Assembly: GCA_964023205.1 (NCBI GenBank) | Contig: OZ026836.1 | Span: forward strand, 2,301,501 to 2,365,500 | Source: Lutraria lutraria | Lineage: Eukaryota > Mollusca > Bivalvia > Venerida > Mactridae | DNA length: 64,000 bases | Direction: 5' to 3' | Part shown: positions 1-31,000 of the stretch, piece after piece | Layout of the letters: each line of letters begins with the position of its first letter | How positions within the stretch are numbered: the first letter of the stretch is position 1 | The notes under the pieces: generated by a model | Seen by the model: only the letters and a program-made list of their open reading frames with translations | Told to the model about the DNA's origin: nothing | The model's database searches: none | Program-made: the position numbers and the translations under genes

Positions 1-3000
1 TAGTGGACCTCTACCAAGTTTGTTCAAATTATTGCCCTAGGGTCAAAATTGGCCCCGCCCCGGGGGTCACTTGATTTATATAGACTTATATAGGAAAATT
101 TAAAAAATCTTCTTGTCTGAAACCACAAGGCCTAGAGCTAAGATATTTGGTATGTAGCATTGTCTAGTGGACCTCTACCAAGTTTGTTCAAATTATTGCC
201 CTAGGGTCAAAATTGGCTCTGCCCTGGGGTTTATTCTTTTTTATATAGGAAAATTTAAAAAATCTTCTTCTCCGAAACCACAAGGCCTAGAGCTAAGATA
301 TTTGGTATGTAGCATTGTCTAGTGGACCTCTACCAAGTTTGTTCAAATTATTGCCCTAGGGTCAAAATTGGCCCCACCCTGGGGGTCACTTGATTTATAT
401 AGACTTATATAGGAAAATTTAAAAAATCTTCTTCTCCGAAACCACAAGGCCTAGAGCTAAGATATTTGGTATGTAGCATTGTCTAGTGGACCTCTACCAA
501 GTTTGTTCAAATTATTGCCCTAGGGTCAAAATTGGCCCCGCCCCGGGGATCACTTGATTTATATAGACTTAAATAGGAAAATTTAAAAAATCTTCTTCTC
601 CGAAACCACAAGGCCTAGAGCTAAGATATTTGGTATGTAGCATTATCTAGTGAACCTTTACCAAATTTGTTCAAATTATTGCCCTAGGGTCAAAATTGGC
701 TCTGCCCTGGGGTTTATTCTATTTTATATAGGAAAATTTAAAAAATCTTCTTCTCCGAAACCACAAGGCCTAGAGCTAAGATATTTGGTATGTAGCATTG
801 TCTAGTGGACATCTACCAAGTTTGTTCAAATTATTGCCCTAGGGTCAAAATTGGCTCTGCCCTGGGGTTTATTCCTTTTTATATAGGAAAATTTAAAAAA
901 TCTTCTTCTCCGAAACCACAAGGCCTAGAGCTAAGATATTTGGTATGTAGCATTGTCTAGTGGACCTCTACCAAGTTTGTTCAAATTATTGCCCTAGGGT
1001 CAAAATTGGCCCCACACCGGGGGTCACTTGATTTATATAGACTTATATAGGAAAATTTAAAAAATCTTCTTCTCCGAAACCACAAGGCCTAGAGCTAAGA
1101 TATTTGGTATGTAGCATTATCTAGTGAACCTCTACCAAATTTGTTCAAATTATTGCCCTAGGGTCAAAATTGGCTCTGCCCTGGGGTTTATTCTATTTTA
1201 TATAGGAAAATTTAAAAAATCTTCTTCTCCGAAACCACAAGGCCTAGAGCTAAGATATTTGGTATGTAGCATTGTCTAGTGGACCTCTACCAAGTTTGTT
1301 CAAATTATTGCCCTAGGGTCAAAATTGGCCCCGCCCCGGGGGTCACTTGATTTATATAGACTTATATAGGAAAATTTAAAAAATCTTCTTGTCTGAAACC
1401 ACAAGGCCTAGAGCTAAGATATTTGGTATGTAGCATTGTCTAGTGGACCTCTACCAAGTTTGTTCAAATTATTGCCCTAGGGTCAAAATTGGCTCTGCCC
1501 TGGGGTTTATTCTTTTTTATATAGGAAAATTTAAAAAATCTTCTTCTCCGAAACCACAAGGCCTAGAGCTAAGATATTTGGTATGTAGCATTGTCTAGTG
1601 GACCTCTACCAAGTTTGTTCAAATTATTGCCCTAGGGTCAAAATTGGCCCCACCCTGGGGGTCACTTGATTTATATAGACTTATATAGGAAAATTTAAAA
1701 AATCTTCTTCTCCGAAACCACAAGGCCTAGATCTAAGATATTTGGTATGTAGCATTGTCTAGTGGACCTCTACCAAGTTTGTTCAAATTATTGCCCTAGG
1801 GTCAAAATTGGCCCCGCCCCGGGGGTCACTTGATTTATATAGACTTATATAGGAAAATTTAAAAAATCTTCTTCTCCGAAACCACAAGGCCTAGAGCTAA
1901 GATATTTGGTATGTAGCATTATCTAGTGAACCTCTACCAAATTTGTTCAAATTATTGCCCTAGGGTCAAAATTGGCTCTGCCCTGGGGTTTATTCTATTT
2001 TATATAGGAAAATTTAAAAAATCTTCTCCGAAACCACAAGGCCTAGAGCTAAGATATTTGGTATGTAGCATTGTCTAGTGGACATCTACCAAGTTTGTTC
2101 AAATTATTGCCCTAGGGTCAAAATTGGCTCTGCCCTGGGGTTTATTCTTTTTTATATAGGAAAATTTAAAAAATCTTCTTCTCCGAAACCACAAGGCCTA
2201 GAGCTAAGATATTTGGTATGTAGCATTGTCTAGTGGACCTCTACCAAGTTTGTTCAAATTATTGCCCTAGGGTCAAAATTGGCCCCGCCCTGGGGGTCAC
2301 TTGATTTATATAGACTTATATAGGAAAATTTAAAAAATCTTCTTCTCCGAAACCACAAGGCCTAGAGCTAAGATATTTGGTATGTAGCATTGTCTAGTGG
2401 ACCTCTACCAAGTTTGTTCAAATTATTGCCCTAGGGTCAAAATTGGCCCCGCCCCGGGGGTCACTTGATTTATATAGACTTATATAGGAAAATTTAAAAA
2501 ATCTTCTTCTCCGAAACCACAAGGCCTAGAGCTAAGATATTTGGTATGTAGCATTATCTAGTGAACCTCTACCAAATTCGTTCAAATTATTGCCCTAGGG
2601 TCAAAATTGGCTCTGCCCAGGGGTTTATTCTATTTTATATAGGAAAATTTAAAAAATCTTCTTCTCCGAAACCACAAGGCCTAGAGCTAAGATATTTGGT
2701 ATGTAGCATTGTCTAGTGGACCTCTACCAAGTTTGTTCAAATTATTGCCCTAGGGTCAAAATTGGCCCCACACCGGGGGTCACTTGATTTATATAGACTT
2801 ATATAGGAAAATTTAAAAAATCTTCTTGTCTGAAACCACAAGGCCTAGAGCTAAGATATTTGGTATGTAGCATTATCTAGTGGACCTCTACCAGGTTTGT
2901 TCAAATTATTGCCCTAGGGTCAAAATTGGCTGTGCCCTGGGGTTTATTCTATTTTATATAGGAAAATTTAAAAAATCTTCTTCTCCGAAACCACAAGGCC

Positions 3001-3340
3001 TAGAGCTAAGATATTTGGTATGTAGCATTGTCTAGTGGACCTCTACCAAGTTTGTTCAAATTATTGCCCTAGGGTCAAAATTGGCCCCGCCCCGGGGGTC
3101 ACTTGATTTATATAGACTTATATAGGAAAATTTAAAAAATCTTCTTCTCCGAAACCGCAAGGCCTAGAGCTTAGATATTTTGTATGTGACATTGTCTAGT
3201 GGACCTCTACCAAGTTTGTTCAAATTATGGCCCCGGGGTCAAAATTAGCCCTGACCTGGGGTTTATTCTATTTTATATAGGAAAATTTTAAAAAATCTTC
3301 TTCTACGAAACCACAAGGCCTAGAGCTAAGATATTTGGTA
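1..3340. repeat. Satellite-like tandem array, ~155/164-bp units
   Basis: About 21 near-identical head-to-tail units, each beginning 'tagtggacctctaccaag'. Starts seen at 1, 165, 320, 484, 648, 803 and 958 give spacings of 164 or 155 bp. The long unit carries a 'ggccccgccccgggggtcac' segment and the short unit a 'ggctctgccctggggttta' segment, and the two types are interspersed. The array runs off the left edge, so its true length is unknown. It lies upstream of the first visible NVL exon and is probably intronic. No coding potential seen. Confidence 0.93.
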
Positions 3341-3535
3341 TGTAGCTTTGTCTGATGGACCTCTTTTAAATCTGTTCATATAATGGCCATGGGATAAAAA
3401 ACGGCCCAGATCGGTCACTTGATCTTACTTAGACTTGTATAGAAAACTTCAACAATGTTAATCTCCAAATGACCTTTTCTCCTGGTGAGCATTTATAGGG
3501 CCATCATGGCCCTCTTGTTATTTGTAGTAACAAAT
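3341..3535. repeat. Degenerate last unit and terminus of the array's parent repeat
   Basis: The final unit decays from about 3341 and ends in 'tgagcatttatagggcc' followed by 'atcatggccctcttg'. The same terminus appears at 7390-7432 and, inverted, at 25577-25610. The array therefore looks like an internal expansion of a dispersed mollusc repeat rather than an independent satellite. Confidence 0.65.
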
Positions 3536-3606
3536 ATTGATTACTAGTTGTTCTTACATTAGTTCTTGTACTGTATATATAACATTCAGATTAGGATATA
3601 TTTTGA

Positions 3607-22633
<19,027 letters not shown>

Positions 22634-22761
22634 GCTGTACATAGGATGACATTAATAGTATATGATAACATATTCACCAAAACCTCAGCCATACTAGATA
22701 TCTAAAGTTACTTCTGGACAGAATTGTACAGAACTGGTGTCATGTAATGTCACATGTATAT

Positions 22762-22767
22762 AATAAA
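22762..22767 (+). terminator. Poly(A) signal of NVL
   Basis: AATAAA 129 bases after the NVL stop; the first good match downstream and therefore the likely 3' end signal. Confidence 0.7.
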
Positions 22768-22778
22768 ACTGAGTTATT

Positions 22779-23034
22779 TCATTGGATGTTTTCTTTTATC
22801 TCGTCCAATCCAAAATGTATGTAATAATTATGTACAACACTAATGCCAACATTAGATATTTTATGCTTGAGAAAGAAATAAATAAGTAATATACCATTTG
22901 ATAATCTATCACAGACAAATTGTAAAAAAATGAACGATTGGTCAGCATCTGTGACCGATTTACATTTCACCAACATATCAATGTAAGATTCAAACATTAT
23001 ATCTAGTCCTTCATGCAGGTCTTCTTTCTTCTTC
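22779..23034. other. Spacer after NVL
   Basis: A minus-strand frame (23087-22779) exists but resembles nothing known beyond the LINE relic at its start. No other feature seen. Confidence 0.4.
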
Positions 23035-23351
23035 TCGTTCACTGGTACACAGTCAGGCCAGACATGAGGATGAACTTTATGGTCCACCTAGGGTTGTCCA
23101 TATCATCATGTAGTTTCTGAAGAAGTGTCATGTCCTGTGTCCATGTTGTTTCTCTCCTGGTTGTGCCATTTACAATTTTCGAGTACATTCTCTGTGGTCT
23201 GGTCTTCCTCACCACATGGGCAAGCTGCTGATGGTGATATTTTCAGCTTTTTATGCAGGTGTGCATTAAGTCTGTTCGGCCATGTCCTCAGTCTCAACTT
23301 TATAACTTGCTCCGGCCTGCTGAGAAGGTAGAAGGCAGGGCTTTTAGGCAA
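23035..23351 (-). pseudogene. LINE retrotransposon 3' relic (end of reverse-transcriptase ORF2)
   Basis: Minus-strand frame 23351-23106 reads LSRPEQVIKLRLRTW, NRLNAHLHKKL and CPCGEEDQTTENVLENC. This is the C-terminal zinc-knuckle-like tail typical of Jockey/RTE-type non-LTR reverse transcriptases. After a stop the homology seems to continue in another frame (TIKFI, SGLTV) to about 23035. No RT core, endonuclease or full 3' UTR is present; a 5'-truncated dead insertion. Confidence 0.75.
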
Positions 23352-24810
23352 TACACCAAATAGAACAATCTATGATGCATGTAGTTTATTTTATATTAGC
23401 TTGAACATTTTTGTTTTAATCAATATAACCTAATAGATCCCCTATATCATTATTGTTGTAATTAAACATGGAACTACCCACGATAGAGAATTCCAGGTGT
23501 TTGTCAGTTTAAAGAATGTACCAGTACTATGTCATGTAAAATACTGGAATCTTGCTGTATTGACCTAAATGAACTGCACATAGAAAGTAACTATTTATTG
23601 ATTAAAGTACTGGAATCCAGCTGGAAGAATTGACAATTTAATGAACTGTACTGTCATAGGAAATTACTGATATATTTATCCATTTTCATTTTGGAAACAT
23701 GTTTTGATCCAACAGAACACAAAAGCAATCATTACCAATGCACTGAAATGTTCCTTTGTATACAGGTACAACATGTACATGTACCAATATATTTACAAAA
23801 ACAGGTCTTCTAACTCATTTAATAAGATTGCATGTCTTTGACTTTAATTCATTTAGAAGCCAGTACTGTTTTTTTTAGTTAACTTGTGTGAGATAACATT
23901 CTTATAAAATATTTATGAAAGAGTTTGTTTGTGGTTACGTTGATGAAGTAGAAAGATTTATATCTGGTTCTATATCCAAACAAGCCATAGTCTTCACTAC
24001 GTAATCAATCGAAGTATGTCGATTCACATTTTTGGTGAATAATTTATAGAACAGTCGTTACCAGACACAAAGTTGGTCTTTTCACATATTTGAATCTAGT
24101 TTCTTGATTTTTAGTGAGATTTATGTATTTGTCTTATATTGGTTTGTGACGTCAAGGCAACCAAAATGATATATTTACACACGAACAGCTCGTTACTATA
24201 TGATGGATGATAGAATTAGTTGATTGAAAAATAAAAGAATAGATTTAGTGGAGGAATCGTTCAGATGTCTGATTAGTGCAGTGCAACCTTCCTCTGTATG
24301 TAAGGGGAGAATATCCAGACAGGAACCTAATAAGAACAATCATTGAAGTGTTCAAACAGGCCTTACATAAACCTAATCAATAATGTATGCTTCTAAAGTT
24401 ATTAATATAAATAATCTTTAATGATATATATAGGTAAATGAATATTTAGGTTACGCAGGTAGTTTTATTTATTGTAACGTTTGACTAAAGAAATGATCGA
24501 TTATTTGGCGAACTTTAAGCAACGAAATGGATCAGAACAAGGTCGACCGTGTTTGTGATTAGTTTAGTCCAGTCCCCCACTTTGATTAATGATTTTATTG
24601 AATCTATCAAATCTTTGATTTAATCTCGTAAATGCTGTGAGATTATCCTGTCTTCAATATTAGAATAGCAGTATTGCAACTAAGCACTTTCAACGTTTGA
24701 TTAGTTGATCCTATTTATAATCTATAGAATAAAATGGATTTGAAAACTGAAATAATTCAATAACTTTATCATTAGATAATTTGATAAACATACGATAGTT
24801 CAGCCATCTC
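23352..24810. other. Intergenic, nothing recognised
   Basis: AT-rich, short frames only, no clear repeat structure or gene. Confidence 0.5.
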
Positions 24811-24975
24811 TAGCCGTTACTCGCTAGGTGCGCGTGAATTTTTATGCGGACCAAAGTACTACGTTTTTCTACATCTGTCATGCAATCGCCGGTTAAACTA
24901 GTTCCAGTTCAAGTTTGCAGTTCAGGTCTGTATAAGTTCAGTTTCAACGAGTACTTTCAGTACTTTGATTATGAA
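24811..24975. repeat. Dispersed repeat, long copy
   Basis: 'tagccgttactcgctaggtg' through 'atgcggaccaaag' to 'gagtactttcagtactttga'. The same elements occur at 44457-44532 (3' part only) and, inverted, at 47405-47580 ('tggtccgcatcaaaattcat', 'gcgcaccgagcgagtgacgg'). The 72-residue frame at 24844 falls inside the repeat and is not believed. Confidence 0.6.
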
Positions 24976-25576
24976 CGTTCCCCCCTGAAGTATGTCGCTT
25001 GTTTTCAGCAGAATTTTCACCATTCACCTCGTGCATTTGTTCGCCATGATAGCAAGAATTAAGAGAGTGTATATTATATGAACCAGAGTATCATTGGTTC
25101 AACACAAGCACATACTAACATTCGTACATCATAAAGTCAATACTGTTATCAGCGACATAGTATGTGTTTAGTGCCAGATGCTGTTGTTCTTGTAATTCCA
25201 GGAATTGTTCCGAACATTCTTGGAATCTCGCGAGTGAGAAACAGCTTTTTTGTATTATATCTTACCGTTCTACTCGTATAATGTAAATGATTTTAATGGT
25301 ATGTACCGTTTACTGTATAGAGTTCGTTTACCCTCACCTCCGGTGTAATCCAATATGGACGAGCATATGCAATACATCTTTATATTCTCACATTTTAAGG
25401 ACGTTTGTTACAGTTTCCTTTCTTCCACATAGACATAATTATAGAATTGACCCAAATCAGCCAAAAAATACAAATCCAAGGGCAGATATCTCAAAATTCA
25501 AAAACAAGTTCGTCAACCCACAATTTCTTTTCGCTTCTGTTATCATATGCTATGATCATGCAAATTTTAAAAACAA

Positions 25577-26870
25577 GAGGGCCAAGATGGCCCTATATCG
25601 CTCACATGACAATCACTGTTCACTCATTAAAACATTGTTTTGAACCGGTGACCTAGTTTTTGACCCCAGATGACCCATGTTAGAACTTGTCCTACATATA
25701 AATAAGACACACATTCTGACAAAATTTGGTGAAGATCCAATCAAAACCACGAAAACTATAGCATAGACAAGGTTTTCCTAAGATTTGACCTCGTGACCTA
25801 GTTTTTGACCCCAGACGACCTATGTTCGAATTTGTTTTACATATCATTAAGACAAACATTCTGACTAGGTTTGGTGAAGATACGATCAAAATTTGACATC
25901 TACAGTGTTAATGAGGTTTTCCTAAGATTTGACCTTGTGACCTGGTTTTTGACCCTAGGTGACCCATATTTGAACTTGTCCTTAATATCATTAAGACAAA
26001 CAATCTGACAAGGTTTGGCCAAGATCCAATTAAAACCATGACATTTAGAGCTTTTACAAGATTTTTACCTAAGATTTGACCTGGTGACCCCGGCTGACCC
26101 ATGTTCAACCTTGACCCACATATCATTGAGGCAAACATTCTGACAAGGTTTGGTGAAGATCCAATTAAAACTGTGACATCTACAGTGTTAACAAAGTTTT
26201 CCTAAGATTTGACCTGGTGACCTAGTTATTGACCCCAGATGACCCATATTTATACTTGACCGTTACATCATTGAAACAAACGATTTGACAAAGTTTGGTG
26301 AAGATCCAATGATAACTGTGAAATCTACAGTGTTAACATGGTTTTTCATAAGATTTGATCTAGCGACCTAGTTTTTGACCCAAGATGACCCATGTTTGAA
26401 CTCGTCCAAGATATTATAAAGACAAACATTCTGACAAGGTTTCATGATCATCCAATCAAAACAGTGACTTCTAGAGTGTTCACAAGGTTTTCCAGCAATT
26501 TGCCCTAGTGACCTAGTTTTTCACCGGAAATGACCCATTATCAAACTTGACCTACATATTATTAAAATAAACATTCTGACAAAGTTTCATGAAGAAACAG
26601 TCAAAACAGTGATTTCTAAAGTGTTCACAAGGTTTTCCCTTATTTGGCCCTGGTGACCTATTTTTTTACCCAAAATGGCCCAATATCGAACTCGTCCGAG
26701 ATTTTGTTGATATTAACGTTCTGACCCAGTTTTGCTAAAATTGAGCTAAAAATGTGGCCCCTAGTGTGGTCACAACATAAAGTTTGACGACGCACGACGC
26801 CGGACGCCGGACGGAGAGTGATCCTAATAGCTCACTTTGTCACTTTGTGACATGTGAGCTAAAAATCATG
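25577..26870. repeat. Tandem bivalve repeat, about 8 units of ~145 bp
   Basis: Starts 'aagagggccaagatggccct' and has repeated 'gacctagtttttgacccc', 'aagacaaacattctgacaag' and 'tttggtgaagatccaat' blocks. It ends in a GC-rich 'gacgccggacgccggacgg' and 'agctcactttg' terminus. The first bases are the inverse of the termini at 3500-3535 and 7390-7432. Frames on the minus strand are artefacts of the repeated text. Confidence 0.85.
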
Positions 26871-27868
26871 AAAGAGTTTTCATTTTCCCTATATGTCTAT
26901 GTGAAAAAAACTGGAAACTGTATAGTAACGTCCCTAAGTGACAAACTGCGCTGTCATGATATGAGTTTACGCACGAATCATATTTTTAAAAGGGTTTGTG
27001 GTGTCGCACAATTTTTGCAACCTTTTCAGCTTTAGTGGTGGATGAGGTCACTATGAAGAACATACTTCTACAGACTTTCAGGTAAAATATAATAACTGAG
27101 AACTTTGAATTACATTTTTATGACATGCTTGTAACATAGGCATACTTGGCATTCGATATTAAGCCAAGTATGTCATACAAACTATTGATTTGAACAACAA
27201 ATTGATATTAACGATTACAATGTATATTGAATCAAGGTTCACTTTTTATGTATCATACTATTGTATGAACTGAAATTAAGTATTGTGTACATAACTAAAC
27301 ATGATTAAGATACAAAATGTAGTTGGAATTATGTAAGGCATGTAAAATTACGCTAATTACAATGTGACGCAAACTATGCTATTGATTTTATTTATAGCGT
27401 ATGAATTATTTCAATAAAGATACATGTATATCCCTAAGCTATTCTTGTTTGAAACCTCGATTTCCCATACAAACATGCCGCTTTGTTGATTATGTATTTT
27501 ATTGAAAGCTTACTCTTTAAAAGGGCATACTAATAGTATGGACACTAATTAAGTAGGACAATATAGGGAGATATTCATGAATCGAACTCATGCACACGCT
27601 AAGACATGTTTATTTTTGGTGCCAAAATGCCGCCTTAATCTTTTGATTTATTTTGTCTGGTGTTTATTGTTCCTCAGACGAATCCATATGACGCTCTCTT
27701 GACACTTTCCTTTTACCGTATGGAGCTGGCAGACAATCAAACTCCTCCAAATACATTGCACTTGTTGAAATGCGAATATGGCACAATAGCGGAAAATGCA
27801 CGCGAACATACGAAGATGCTGTATTGAACAGTCTTAAATTAATCTCATTCCGTACAAAACCGTAAATC
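26871..27868. other. Intergenic; 3' flank of the claudin-like gene
   Basis: No gene seen. Minus-strand AATAAA signals (TTTATT at 27647-27652 and 27608-27613) lie about 220-260 bp downstream of the claudin-like stop and could be its poly(A) signals. Confidence 0.45.
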
Positions 27869-28098
27869 TCAAGTTGAATTTAAAGTCAAGTTGTCCCGTT
27901 CGTCTGAATTTCGTTTCTCTTTTCTGATATCATACATTATCATACACAAAGCAATCATGCTTATAATGGCGGACATTATGACACATATACAACCGATGCA
28001 ACTTGAGATGAGAGAATACGGTGTGGCGTAGATGATATGGCTGTCCCATTCACGTATGATGTCCAGCAGACGACCAATAGGTATCATCAATAAACCAG
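27869..28098 (-). CDS. Claudin-like exon 3 (TM3 end, TM4, tail)
   Basis: Acceptor 'ttcattttcag' at 28099. The open frame upstream to 28228 is intron read-through. Ends TGA at 27871-27869. Confidence 0.8.
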
Positions 28099-31000
28099 CT
28101 GAAAATGAATGAAAAACCAAATAAACAATAAGAATCACAATGTACGCTAACAGATAACTGAACACATTACGTTTATACATATCATATGATGAACTTACAG
28201 CATCAACCATATCCATCCATTCAGTCAATTAGACTATTTTTCTTATTGCGTAAATTTGAGTTGCTTAACAAATAATGTCAACAGAGTATCCAGGTCTATA
28301 TAGTGTAATGCATAAAAGGGACAAATAGTCCGTCATATGATATCCTGCTTCTAAGTATTTAGTTCCAGCAGTATTTATTCATGGGTTTTTTTTTTAGATA
28401 TTAGTACAATACTTCAAAGCGTACATTTTATAATGTTCTTTCTATCGCCTATATTTATCATATGAATGTTTCGTATGTATGTATCGACTGTATGTATCGT
28501 ATGCATATATAGTATGAATGTATCGTATGTATATATCGTATGTTACGATACATTCATACGATATATACATACGATACAGACATACGATACATTCATACGA
28601 TATATAAATACGATACAGACATACGATACATTCATACTGTATATATCGTATGTATATATCGACTGTACGTATGTATCGTATGAATGTATCGTATGTCTGT
28701 ATCGTATTTATATATCGTATCGTATCGTATATCGTATCGTATCCTATCCAATGATTGCATTTCATTTTAATCAACACCAGTAATTATGTTATTATGCAAT
28801 TATAAGGTTATTGGTATTATAAACAATGAAGTTTTAATTTATAATTTTAAAACAATACATTTTGCTCTAGCTCTGTATGGAGATACTAGGTCAAGATTTC
28901 CAACACAATTAACCTGCTCAATGAAAGCCTACTTTGAAACAAAGCTTTGAATAATTAACTCTGTATAGAACAATGCTTTATTTATATCGATCTTACCTTT
29001 GTATCAGCTTAAACCAATATTTATCAATAACTTATACCGTGTAAATGTGGTCAAGTTTGGTGTTAATTCATTATTAAACCTGTACTAATATCATTAAAAC
29101 AAGCAAATAAATATTTACTTTTCGTATGAAGGATACAATGTATACTCGAAACTGTGATATTTATATTTACAATTAGTTGAAATGTTTATCAGGATCACCA
29201 AGGCAAATAAATTATTATGTTGCAGGAATTTCGATTTGTAATCGTATTAAGTATTTCAATGTATGGATAGCAATTCCATTTCGTATTGAAATCATATTAA
29301 CAATTTTAATATCACTGACTGTTTTTTTTTTCGAAATTGTTTTTAAGTACACATGTACTTGAATCGTCGTGTGTGAATGCCGATAAAACAGATGAAATAA
29401 CGCACAAAGTTTATGTGGTCATCAAAATACAATGTTATTACCTATTGTAATGCCCGAAACCTTTTATACATCAGGTGTCCTTTTATGTATATTCACCTTA
29501 CCAGATGACAAAAACATAGATATATCTCCAACGGGCACCATTTTCATTTTAGTTTCAGTTTAGCCACTGACCCGTAGATCTAGCAACTTAATAGTAAATG
29601 AAGAATTACAAGTGCCAACTGATATTCATCTAAATGTTCACCGACACCACCATAAAAATAAAAACAAGAATGTGAAACATGTCCGTGTGTTAGACTTCTT
29701 TGTAAGGACTACTTGAAGCATGATCATTGACCTACCTGAGATAAAAGCTGTAACAATGCTCCAACATAGGAAAGACTTTGGATATCTGGACATATTCATA
29801 AGAGCGTTGATGGACATCAGTACACTAGCTATACATGATACAAAACCTAAGGTCACTTCCACCTGGAGCTCTTCCCAATTTGTAAATTGAACTGAAAAAA
29901 TGAATGAACATTGCATTTCAAACTTCCGTCAATTAAAATACAATTGTACATTGTAATTATAAAAAACGAATCATCATACTTTTCTCTTTTTTCATTTTGA
30001 ATGCGCATTGGCAACTCTAGGAAACGTCTTTAAGCATTCAATCGATTGTATAACGTTTGCATATAGGATTACATGTACCTAGGATTGCACAAACGCATTC
30101 GTGGTTCGTCCAAAAACAAACTAGACAAATTGATTTTTGCAGAGGTGCGACGGTAAATTGATAGGCCTATTCTACAATTATTTTAGAATATGAACGTACG
30201 CTCAATTATAATATTTCGAAAAATAAACAGAAATTACAAATATCTGAATGTATTTGAAATGGTATAATTACTCAGAGGGTGTAAATCTGCTCATATCACG
30301 TAATGAGCATGTACTCACACATGTTAGATATGAGTTGAACGTGACAAGGATGACGCACTATGACTCAATACTACAGAGCATGGAGACAGAACAAATCAAG
30401 TAATGACTAAACGATGCTATAAATCGTCTCGCTATCTCCGGGTCTTACTTTATAGGCATGCAAAATGCATGAGTAATATTGGATGCCATGTTTATGCATA
30501 CAGTCAACCCTTCGAACAAAGACTACCCTTTGGAAACGCAATATGACCTTAATTGACAGGTGACCTTTATTTGGAGGTCATTTTCTTCTGAATAATCAAT
30601 GACGGTGTTTAATATAATGTGTCTTATTCAAAGGGTTGTCTTTATTCGGAGGTGGTCACTAACCCAGATTTAACTGTGCATGTATATAAAACATGTATAA
30701 AGTATGACAGCTTGTACGAAACAATTAGTACACCATTCAATCATATTTTCCGTCAAATTTGATACTTCATTCATTGGTTGTAGACCTCACATTGTTATAA
30801 TTCAATTATCTAAAGTAAATTGGGTGTCGTTCATTGTACTCTCAATTGAACATAAAATTCATTCAAAGTTCATGATGTCAAAGACCTAAGTTTTCACACA
30901 GATTAATAAACTGGGAGTCGTTCAGTGCACATGCTAACTGATCAGATTTCAATAGGATTAATTGACAACGAGAGTGTACATGACCGCAGGACTGACCACA

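Noticed and set aside
25692..26138. Minus-strand frames of 65 and 76 residues
   Set aside because: Inside the tandem mollusc repeat; similar text appears in neighbouring units.
28442..28783. Frames of 105 and 111 residues on opposite strands
   Set aside because: Translations of the palindromic TATCGTATG microsatellite.
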